From DATLMR01 sp035537555 (lineage in GTDB: Bacteria > Acidobacteriota > Blastocatellia > UBA7656): a DNA stretch of 8,962 bases. The stretch's first letter is position 1. The number at the start of each line of letters is the position of its first letter. The stretch is taken from NCBI GenBank assembly GCA_035537555.1, contig DATLMR010000375.1, positions 1 to 8,962 on the forward strand, written 5' to 3'. Position numbers and translations under genes: made by a program. The notes under the pieces are model-generated. The model did no database searches, had not been told where the DNA came from, and worked only from the letters and a program-made list of their open reading frames with translations. Positions 1 to 5,688 of this stretch are shown piece by piece.

Positions 1-1
1 T

Positions 2-451
2 TACGTGGATACCGGAGTCTTTCTCGGGGCCAGGCTGTCTTACGACCTCCTGGTCACCCTGTTCGATCCGCACACACCTCTTCACGATGGAGCCGTGATC
101 ATTCGCAGCTACCGAGTCGAAGCCGCGAGCTGCTTTCTGCCGCTCACCTTGAATCCGAGGCTCACCAAGGAGCTCGGCACCCGCCACCGGGCGGCCATCG
201 GAGTTACGGAAGATACGGACGCGGTCGCCGTTATCGTCAGCGAAGAAACGGGCGTCATCTCGTTCGTCCAGAACGGAGAGATCACGCGTTTCTTGAATAA
301 CTCTCGCCTGCGTGACCTGATCCGCGAATCGCTGGAGCCGCCGCGACGTTTGAGCGAGGTGGTCCGGCCCAGGCGCGCGCGGTCGCGCCGCGCGGCTACT
401 TCCCGGAGCGAAGGTCAGAGGGAGCAGGTTACCGAAACCTATATCAAGTGA
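2..451 (+). CDS. cdaA: Diadenylate cyclase CdaA, 3' part (5' end outside window)
   Basis: CdaA is a membrane-bound enzyme that condenses two ATP into cyclic di-AMP, a messenger controlling potassium/osmolyte balance and wall homeostasis. The frame is open from base 2, and the GTG at position 5 lies inside the conserved domain, so it is not the start. The usual three N-terminal membrane helices and the first part of the DAC domain are missing. What remains shows the two signature motifs of the DAC fold: LHDGAVII (DGA at 86-94) and GTRHRAAIG (RHR at 182-190), which bind and act on ATP. After the domain (about nt 335 on) comes a tail rich in arginine (for example RPRRARSRR), probably cytosolic and disordered. 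The stop is 6 nt before the cdaR start, so the two genes are co-transcribed and probably translationally linked. Being first of cdaA-cdaR-glmM supports CdaA rather than DisA or CdaS. Confidence 0.95.
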   Translation, partial: YVDTGVFLGARLSYDLLVTLFDPHTPLHDGAVIIRSYRVEAASCFLPLTLNPRLTKELGTRHRAAIGVTEDTDAVAVIVSEETGVISFVQNGEITRFLNNSRLRDLIRESLEPPRRLSEVVRPRRARSRRAATSRSEGQREQVTETYIK

Positions 452-457
452 GCAGGC

Positions 458-1408
458 ATGGATAGATTGCTGGAATACCTGACCCGCATCAAGGATTATG
501 CGAAGGAATATGCGCTCGAAAACACGGGCCTGAAGGTGCTCGCCCTCCTTATTACGGCCGTCCTCTGGTGGTCCGTGGCATCGCGCCCGGTCAGCCAGGT
601 CACCGTTCACAACGTGCCGATTGAATTTCACAATCAGCCCGAGTCGCTCGTTATAACTCTGTCGAACGAGACGCCGCTCGCCGCCCGCGTGAACCTGCGG
701 GGGCCGCGCGATGTCCTCGACACCCTGAGGTCGGGCGACCTGGGCGTGATCGCCGACCTGACCGGCGTCGAAGCCGGGGTGCGAGTCATCCCTCTCGCCC
801 TCGACAAATCCAGGTTGCCCGCGAGCGTCGAAGAGCGCGGCATCGAGCCCCGCAGCGTACGCGTGACCATAGAGCGGGTCGTCGAGCGCGAGGTTGAAAT
901 TAAGCCCAGATTCGAAGGCGCTTTGCCCGAGGGTTACGAGCTACTCGGATGGCACATTACCCCCTCGTCCGTCCGCATCGAAGGGGCCACGAGCGCGGTA
1001 AGCTCCATCGACGCGGTATCTACCGAGACCGTAAGCCTCTTCGACAAGACCGCGACGTTCAGCGAAGAGGTCGCGATCGATAAGGGCTCGCCTTTCGTGA
1101 ACCTGGAAGACGAGCGCACGCGAAAGGTGATGCTCACCGTCAACATAGGCGAGCTCAGAAAAGAGAGGGTATTCGACCGCGTTCCGGTCACGGTGGCAGG
1201 GGCCGTGGCCTCGGCTCAGCCGGTGCCGAAATTTGTCAAAGTGACGGTTTTTGGAGCGCAATCCGCGGTAGACTCGATTACGGCGGACGAACTGTCGGTG
1301 GTGCTCGACGCAAACGGCAACGGCTCGCCTCAGGTCAGGATCTCGGGCGATTTCGCCGACAGGGTATCCGTCCTTTCGATCGAGCCTAAGACCGTGCGGA
1401 TCAGATGA
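458..1408 (+). CDS. cdaR: YbbR-repeat regulator of CdaA (CdaR family)
   Basis: This 316-residue protein has the CdaR layout: a short cytosolic N-terminus, one membrane segment at about residues 25-42 (VLALLITAVLWWSVAS) and a long extracytoplasmic part. I see three YbbR-like beta repeats, at about 45-135, 140-230 and 235-316. Each contains a V-x-V-x-x-x-G strand followed by a D-x-L turn (LRGPRDVLDTL, IEGATSAVSSIDAV, VFGAQSAVDSITAD). In Gram-positive bacteria CdaR binds the membrane part of CdaA and modulates c-di-AMP synthesis; the same role here is inferred from position and architecture. Firmicute CdaR proteins often carry four repeats, so three is on the short side. The ATG at 458 puts the membrane helix at a sensible distance from the N-terminus. 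Only a weak purine stretch (GAGCAGG) precedes it, which fits translational coupling to cdaA. Confidence 0.9.
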   Translation: MDRLLEYLTRIKDYAKEYALENTGLKVLALLITAVLWWSVASRPVSQVTVHNVPIEFHNQPESLVITLSNETPLAARVNLRGPRDVLDTLRSGDLGVIADLTGVEAGVRVIPLALDKSRLPASVEERGIEPRSVRVTIERVVEREVEIKPRFEGALPEGYELLGWHITPSSVRIEGATSAVSSIDAVSTETVSLFDKTATFSEEVAIDKGSPFVNLEDERTRKVMLTVNIGELRKERVFDRVPVTVAGAVASAQPVPKFVKVTVFGAQSAVDSITADELSVVLDANGNGSPQVRISGDFADRVSVLSIEPKTVRIR

Positions 1409-1510
1409 AGGAACGAGACTCCCGGCTCGCGGGAGGCCTCGACCCGCGCGGCCCGTTCGGCTTTGCGAGGCTTTAGCTTGATCTATTTTTATCCGGGGAG
1501 AAGACCACGA
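1409..1510 (+). other. Structured spacer between cdaR and glmM
   Basis: This 102-nt gap can fold twice on the plus strand. Hairpin 1 pairs CTCCCG (1419-1424) with CGGGAG (1430-1435) over a 5-nt loop. Hairpin 2 pairs GCCTCG (1436-1441) with CGAGGC (1466-1471), and its 24-nt loop holds further GC palindromes (CCGCGCGG). Hairpin 2 is followed by TTTAGCTTGATCTATTTTTA, a T-rich but broken tract. This could be a leaky terminator, an RNA-processing or stability element, or chance folding in GC-rich DNA. A weak promoter guess (TTGCGA at 1463-1468, 15-bp spacer, TATTTT at 1484-1489) overlaps the same bases, so glmM might also be transcribed separately. I see no match to a known riboswitch. Confidence 0.35.
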
Positions 1511-2914
1511 ATGGCGGAAGGCTTTAACGAAAGACTGTTCGGTACCGACGGAATAAGAGGAGTCGCCGGAGTTTTCCCTCTGGACGAATCAACGGTCGAG
1601 AGAATAGGCAGATCGCTCGCGGAGAACCTTAAGCGCGACCTGGGCCACGACCCCGCTCTCATCATAGGGCGTGACACGCGAGAGTCCGGCCCCCGCCTGG
1701 AGGAGTGGCTGGCGAGGGGGGCTGTGGCGGCAGGCGCGCGCGTCGAGTCCGCCGGAGTGATAACCACGCCCGGGGTCGCCTTCCTCGCCCGAACCATCCC
1801 GTTCGATGCGGGAGTCGTGATCTCCGCTTCGCATAATCCGTATCGCGATAACGGCATAAAGGTCTTCTCTCGATCAGGAAAAAAGATTTCCGACGAGATG
1901 GAGGCGCGGATCGAGCGGGACGTGGCAAGGTCTTCGCGGCCGGATGCGCCTTCAGGCTCGCCCGGGGAGATGGCAGGCGAAGGAAGCGACCTCGAATTTT
2001 GCTCGACTCTTCCCCTTCATCGCGAGCAGTACATAAGCTATCTGGTCGGCGACGTTTCCGGAGGGCTCAGCCTCGGAGGCATGCGCCTCGCGCTCGACTG
2101 CGCCAACGGGGCGGCCTCCTTCATCGCTCCCGAAATATTCAAGCGCCTGGGGGCCGAGGTCGAAGTCATCTGCGCTTCTCCCGACGGGCAAAATATCAAT
2201 GAGAACTGCGGCTCGCTCCATACCGAAGGGCTCAGGAGCCTTGTCGTCGAGGGCAAATTCGACCTCGGGATAGCCTTCGACGGAGACGCGGACCGGGCCC
2301 TGTTCATCGACGAGAGGGGTGATCTCGTCGACGGGGATCACACCCTGCTCGTGCTCGCCGACCACATGAAGCTGCTCGGAGTACTCGGGGAAGATACGGT
2401 GGTCTCCACTGTGATGGGAAACCTCGGGCTCGAGCTCGCCCTGCGCGAGCGCGGCATAAAGATGGTTCGCGCGCAGGTAGGGGACCGGTTCGTCCTTGAG
2501 GAGCTGATCGCCCTCAATGCCAAGCTCGGCGGGGAGCAGTCGGGCCACATCATCTTTCCCGACATCTCGCTTGCGGGAGACGGGCTGATCACGGCGATAG
2601 AGCTGCTACGCGTCGTTCGGGATTCGGGCCGCACCCTCGGTGAGCTCGCGGCTTCTCTTACGAAGTTCCCACAGGTGCTGGTCAACGTGCGGGTTCCGAG
2701 CAAGCCCCCGCTCGAACGACTCTCGGTCGTTATGGATTTGATCGAAAAGATCGAGCGGGAGATGGAGGGCCGGGGACGCTTGCTGGTTCGATATTCGGGG
2801 ACCGAGAATCTGGCGCGCGTGATGATCGAGGGCGAGGACTTCAACGAGATTCAAAGGCACGCGGCGCTCCTCGCCCGAACCATCAAGGAGTCCATTGAAT
2901 CTTTGGCGGTCTGA
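1511..2914 (+). CDS. glmM: Phosphoglucosamine mutase GlmM
   Basis: GlmM interconverts glucosamine-6-phosphate and glucosamine-1-phosphate, the cytosolic step leading to UDP-GlcNAc for peptidoglycan and lipopolysaccharide. Counting from ATG 1511 it has 467 residues, slightly over the family's usual 445-450. All four alpha-D-phosphohexomutase motifs are visible: the N-terminal FGTDGIRG (10-17), the catalytic serine loop SASHNP (phospho-Ser 107), the Mg-binding DGDADR (257-262), the sugar-specificity loop GGEQSG (340-345) and the phosphate-binding RYSGTEN (427-433). GEQSG and the genetic context favour GlmM over PgcA/ManB. The frame is open upstream to a TTG at 1463, but ATG 1511 is preferred: GGGGAG (1495-1500) lies 10 nt upstream, and FGTDGIRG then sits near the N-terminus as in the family. 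The extra length is partly an acidic/Ser-Pro insert around 139-165. In Gram-positive bacteria GlmM binds and inhibits CdaA, so the clustering may reflect regulation as well as shared wall function. Confidence 0.97.
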   Translation: MAEGFNERLFGTDGIRGVAGVFPLDESTVERIGRSLAENLKRDLGHDPALIIGRDTRESGPRLEEWLARGAVAAGARVESAGVITTPGVAFLARTIPFDAGVVISASHNPYRDNGIKVFSRSGKKISDEMEARIERDVARSSRPDAPSGSPGEMAGEGSDLEFCSTLPLHREQYISYLVGDVSGGLSLGGMRLALDCANGAASFIAPEIFKRLGAEVEVICASPDGQNINENCGSLHTEGLRSLVVEGKFDLGIAFDGDADRALFIDERGDLVDGDHTLLVLADHMKLLGVLGEDTVVSTVMGNLGLELALRERGIKMVRAQVGDRFVLEELIALNAKLGGEQSGHIIFPDISLAGDGLITAIELLRVVRDSGRTLGELAASLTKFPQVLVNVRVPSKPPLERLSVVMDLIEKIEREMEGRGRLLVRYSGTENLARVMIEGEDFNEIQRHAALLARTIKESIESLAV

Positions 2915-2930
2915 TTGGAAAAACCGCAAC

Positions 2931-2934
2931 GGAG
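2931..2934 (+). promoter_or_regulatory. Shine-Dalgarno GGAG that sets the start of the PspA-like gene
   Basis: GGAG lies 7 nt before ATG 2942. The frame is also open to a TTG at 2915, directly after the glmM stop, but that start would add nine residues (EKPQRSKG and its initiator) ahead of a family-like N-terminus and has no ribosome site of its own outside the glmM coding end. The ATG is therefore chosen. Confidence 0.7.
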
Positions 2935-2941
2935 TAAAGGG

Positions 2942-3706
2942 ATGTGGAACAGAACGAAAAGATTGATCAACTCTTATCTGGATAACATGATAGAAAAGGC
3001 GAGCAGCCCGGATAAGGAGGTAAGAGCGGTGACCAGGGGCGAGATCGCCCGCCTCAACGAAGTCGAGGTGCAGGCGCGCGCCGCCATAAAGATGCTCGAA
3101 AAGGAGCTGGCCGAAGTCGAGCTCAAGCTCGTCGGCGTGGCGGAGAGAGAACGCCTCTTGCAGGAGCGCGGAGACCTTGCCGCGGCACAGAGCGCGGGCA
3201 ATGACCTCGTGGCCTTGAACGCCCGGCGCGACCTGCTCGCGACGCAGATTGTCGAAGCCAATCAAGCGGCCGCGCGGGCAAGGGCGCTTCGCGATCAACG
3301 GCGCGTCGAAGGCGAAGACCTTGCGCGTGAAACCCATCTTACGGGGATGCGGGAGAACCTCGCGAGCGTTCAAGCGCCGTTCGACCCCATGGACCCCTCG
3401 GCCACGATCGATGAGATGCGCGCGCGATTGAATGTCTCCAGGGAGCCGTCACTGGAATCACGGACCGCGCAGGCCGACAGGGAACTGGAGCTTGAGCGCG
3501 CCCGCTCGGCCGTCGATGATCTGCTCGCCCGATACAAGAACGCGACCGAGAGCGATGACGCGCCCCGCGCGTCCGTCGTGCCCGAAAGGCGCCCGGTCTC
3601 GGCCGTGCCGCCGGAGCCCGACCCGGAGCCGGCAAATGTGGATGAAGGTCCCGAAGAGACCAAGACTCTCGGCAGGACGGAAGGGCCGATCAGGCCGATA
3701 GATTGA
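2942..3706 (+). CDS. PspA/IM30-like coiled-coil protein with disordered acidic-proline tail (tentative)
   Basis: This 254-residue protein has no signal peptide or membrane segment. Residues 1-30 (MWNRTKRLINSYLDNMIEKA, then SSPDKEVRAV) resemble the amphipathic first helix of PspA/IM30/Vipp1 proteins and the 'A-x-x-P-x-K' turn that follows it. Residues 30-143 form a long, charged, Ala/Glu/Arg-rich helical hairpin with a break near 78-90. A PF-D-P-M-x-P loop (147-152) leads to IDEMRARLN (156-164) and a last helix (about 173-199), as in the distal PspA helices. Residues 200-254 are rich in Pro, Glu and Asp and probably disordered. PspA proteins polymerise on the inner face of the membrane and protect or remodel it under stress. 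That role is inferred from architecture only. The gene is the last of the cdaA-cdaR-glmM run, 27 nt after glmM, so an envelope-related job is plausible. An unrelated coiled-coil protein remains possible. Confidence 0.5.
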   Translation: MWNRTKRLINSYLDNMIEKASSPDKEVRAVTRGEIARLNEVEVQARAAIKMLEKELAEVELKLVGVAERERLLQERGDLAAAQSAGNDLVALNARRDLLATQIVEANQAAARARALRDQRRVEGEDLARETHLTGMRENLASVQAPFDPMDPSATIDEMRARLNVSREPSLESRTAQADRELELERARSAVDDLLARYKNATESDDAPRASVVPERRPVSAVPPEPDPEPANVDEGPEETKTLGRTEGPIRPID

Positions 3707-3713
3707 TGAATTT

Positions 3714-3749
3714 GGGCGGGAAAAGGGGTTCATCTTTCGCTGACCGCCC
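3714..3749. terminator. Possible bidirectional terminator between converging operons
   Basis: GGGCGG (3714-3719) and CCGCCC (3744-3749) form a perfect 6-bp inverted repeat with a 24-nt loop in the 80-bp gap between two convergent genes, where both transcripts must end. No clean T-tract follows on either strand; on the plus strand the T-rich GATTATTTTCTCTTT lies further on (about 3773-3787), after a weaker CTGGA/TCCGG stem. Position supports termination, but the sequence is only moderate evidence. Confidence 0.35.
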
Positions 3750-3786
3750 GTAATCCTGGAGCTGTCCGGAGCTGATTATTTTCTCT

Positions 3787-5502
3787 TTAAGGCCTGGCCG
3801 ATTCAAGGAAGGCCTTGAGCTTTCGCGACCTCGACGGGTGGCGCAGCTTTCGGAGCGCCTTCGCTTCTATCTGCCTGATTCGCTCGCGCGTGACGGCGAA
3901 GTGCTGGCCGACCTCCTCCAGAGTATGCTCGCTGCCGTTCGGTCCGAGGCCGAACCTCATCTTTATCACTTTCTCTTCGCGTGGAGTCAGGGATTTCAAG
4001 ACCTCGTCGGTGATCTCGCGCAGGTTGGAGGTTATCACCGCGTCGGCCGGGTTCGTTATCGTCTTGTCTTCGATGAAGTCGCCCAGATGCGAATCCTCTT
4101 CTTCTCCGATGGGCGTTTCGAGAGAGATGGGCTCTTGCGCGATCTTCAGGACCTTACGGACCTTCGACACCGGGATGTCCATCTTCCTGGCGATCTCTTC
4201 CGAGCTCGGCTCTCGGCCGAGTTCCTGAACCAGCGCGCGCGAGGTCCGAATGAGCTTGTTGATCGTCTCGATCATGTGGACGGGGATGCGAATGGTGCGC
4301 GCCTGGTCGGCGATCGCGCGCGTTATGGCCTGCCGTATCCACCACGTCGCGTAGGTGGAAAACTTGTAGCCCCGCCGCCACTCGAACTTATCGACGGCCT
4401 TCATCAGGCCGATGTTGCCTTCCTGAATCAGGTCCAGGAACTGGAGCCCGCGGTTGGTGTATTTCTTGGCGATCGATACGACCAGGCGAAGGTTCGCTTC
4501 GATCAACTCCTGCTTTGCGACGTTCGCTTCCCCTTCACCCGTAATGATCGCGGAGACGGAACGCTCCACTTCGAGCGCGCTCACGTGCCAGCACTCTTCG
4601 AGCTCCACGAGCCGCCGCTCCGCCTCCCGAAGATTTCGCTTGAGCTCTCGCTCGTCCTCATTCCATTTCTTCTTTTCGAGCGCCCGCTTCGCCTTCTCGA
4701 TCCCGGTCCTCGCGCGGCGCGTCTGGTCAGAGCAATCGCGGATCATCATGATGTGACGATCGCTTTGCTGCAGCGCAAGGTCCAGCGCCCGCACCTGCCT
4801 GCTCAATTCGACGCGGGCGATGGCGAGCCGCCTGCGGAGGCGCGGCAGCTTCGGAGATTTCTTCGGCTCTTCGCGCAGGCGGTCGTAGAGCTTCAACGTC
4901 TTTGCGTAAGTCTTCTTCAGCTCCGAGATGGATTCCAGGGTCGCGTTGAGGTACTCCTCTATCCGCTCTTCGGTTATCCCATCCTGCTCGCTGAAGGTGA
5001 CCACCTCTCTCACGTGGAGCTCGCCGCGCCGGAGCCTCTCACCCATTTGAATCAAGTCCTCGATACATATGGGAGAGCGGGAAATCGACTTGAGCACTCG
5101 CGTCCGGCCCCGCTCGATTCGCCGCGCGATCGACACCTCGCCGTCGCGAGTGAGCAGAGGGACCACGGCCATCTCGCGAAGGTAGAGTCTTACGGGGTCG
5201 TTGGTCTTGTCCAGATTGCCGGGCGTAAGGTCCAGGTCGAGCTCTTCATCGAGGGGCTCGTCCATCTTGCCGTCCGAGCCGGCGACGGTCGTCGCGGCCA
5301 CCTCGATAAACTTCTCGTCAGAATCGGAAATCGAAATACCTTCCGCGCCGAGCACGTCGAAGATAGCCTCTATCTCGTCGGCCGAGTTCATGTCGGGCGG
5401 GAGCAGACGATTGATATCGTCGTACGTGAGATACTCTTTCTCCTTCCCGACCTCCAGAAGTTTTTCTACTTCGTCTTGATATTTCTCATTGATTTCAGAC
5501 AA
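3787..5502 (-). CDS. rpoD: Primary sigma factor RpoD (sigma70)
   Basis: This is the housekeeping sigma subunit of RNA polymerase, 571 residues long. In order it shows an acidic region 1.1 (about 1-80), region 1.2 (DPVRLYLREM, 102-111), a non-conserved region (about 136-320) with a very charged helical stretch at 260-303, and region 2 (about 331-405). Region 2 includes the core-binding NLRLVVSIAKKY, DLIQEGNIGLMKAVDKF and the -10 recognition/melting helix FSTYATWWIRQAITRAI. Region 3 follows (about 406-485), and region 4 (about 490-570) carries LTPREEKVIKMRFGLG and the -35 helix-turn-helix ending in VTRERIRQIEAKALRKLR. Region 1.1 plus the intact regions 1.2 to 4.2 mark a primary rather than alternative sigma. 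The start is TTG 5502: AGGAG stands 8 nt upstream and the next Met is residue 38, inside region 1.1. It follows dnaG, as in the macromolecular-synthesis operons of other bacteria, but has its own promoter-like sequence. Confidence 0.98.
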   Translation of the reverse strand: MSEINEKYQDEVEKLLEVGKEKEYLTYDDINRLLPPDMNSADEIEAIFDVLGAEGISISDSDEKFIEVAATTVAGSDGKMDEPLDEELDLDLTPGNLDKTNDPVRLYLREMAVVPLLTRDGEVSIARRIERGRTRVLKSISRSPICIEDLIQMGERLRRGELHVREVVTFSEQDGITEERIEEYLNATLESISELKKTYAKTLKLYDRLREEPKKSPKLPRLRRRLAIARVELSRQVRALDLALQQSDRHIMMIRDCSDQTRRARTGIEKAKRALEKKKWNEDERELKRNLREAERRLVELEECWHVSALEVERSVSAIITGEGEANVAKQELIEANLRLVVSIAKKYTNRGLQFLDLIQEGNIGLMKAVDKFEWRRGYKFSTYATWWIRQAITRAIADQARTIRIPVHMIETINKLIRTSRALVQELGREPSSEEIARKMDIPVSKVRKVLKIAQEPISLETPIGEEEDSHLGDFIEDKTITNPADAVITSNLREITDEVLKSLTPREEKVIKMRFGLGPNGSEHTLEEVGQHFAVTRERIRQIEAKALRKLRHPSRSRKLKAFLESARP

Positions 5503-5510
5503 TGTCGGCT

Positions 5511-5515
5511 CTCCT
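5511..5515 (-). promoter_or_regulatory. Shine-Dalgarno AGGAG supporting the TTG start of rpoD
   Basis: Read on the minus strand, AGGAG is followed by 8 nt (AGCCGACA) and then TTG TCT GAA. No in-frame ATG lies nearby, so this site decides the rare start codon. Confidence 0.75.
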
Positions 5516-5557
5516 GTAGGGTCGCGAGCTTTCAGTCCGCCTGCCGGCTACTGTGAA

Positions 5558-5586
5558 TTCGTACCCTCATTAAGAAAATCTGTCAA
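5558..5586 (-). promoter_or_regulatory. Sigma70-type promoter for rpoD
   Basis: On the minus strand a perfect -35 box TTGACA (5586-5581) is followed by a 17-bp spacer and TACGAA (5563-5558), a 3/6 match to the -10 consensus. Transcription would start near 5551, giving a leader of about 48 nt before the rpoD start. It lies downstream of the terminator-like hairpin after dnaG, so rpoD could be expressed independently and would be read by its own product. The weak -10 box keeps confidence moderate. Confidence 0.5.
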
Positions 5587-5610
5587 GCTGGCGAAATAGC
5601 GCCTCGACAG
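5580..5610. repeat. Interrupted inverted repeat over the rpoD -35 box
   Basis: Outer arms CTGTC (5580-5584) and GACAG (5606-5610) enclose inner arms GGCG (5590-5593) and CGCC (5600-5603) around AAATAG. The left outer arm covers four bases of the -35 hexamer and the first spacer base. The two spacer segments differ in length (5 and 2 nt), so this is an imperfect dyad. It could be a repressor site or a small RNA/DNA hairpin, or chance. Confidence 0.3.
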
Positions 5611-5634
5611 AAGCTCAATTTATTAGGAGCAATC

Positions 5635-5665
5635 AAAGACAAGGAAACGCTCCGGCTAAGGAGCG
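5635..5665 (-). terminator. Intrinsic terminator-like hairpin after dnaG
   Basis: On the minus strand, 23 nt past the dnaG stop, CGCTCC (5665-5660) pairs with GGAGCG (5653-5648) over the 6-nt loop TTAGCC. Two G-T wobble pairs may extend the stem to 8 bp. The stem is followed at once by TTTCCTTGTCTTT, a T-rich but interrupted tract. It probably ends or attenuates dnaG transcription before rpoD. Confidence 0.5.
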
Positions 5666-5688
5666 CCTCCGCTTCTGGGGAACAATCG

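Noticed and set aside
5..451. GTG 5 as the true start of cdaA, implying a short soluble cyclase
   Set aside because: The frame is open to the window edge, and the residues around it belong to the middle of the DAC domain, so this is a window truncation.
1463..1510. TTG 1463 as the glmM start
   Set aside because: It adds 16 residues before the conserved N-terminus and overlaps the hairpin in the spacer. ATG 1511 has a GGGGAG site and matches the family length better.
1409..1510. A riboswitch or glmS-type ribozyme controlling glmM
   Set aside because: The spacer is only 102 nt and I recognise no conserved riboswitch core; simple GC hairpins are all that is visible.
2606..3373. A 255-codon minus-strand open frame across the glmM/PspA-like junction
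   Set aside because: It is antisense to two well-supported plus-strand frames, has no family motif, and is explained by high GC.
3838..5556. A 572-codon open frame on the plus strand, antisense to almost all of rpoD
   Set aside because: Its translation has no recognisable domain and is Leu/Arg/Asp-rich in the way expected from reading GC-rich codons backwards. The minus-strand frame encodes an unmistakable sigma70.
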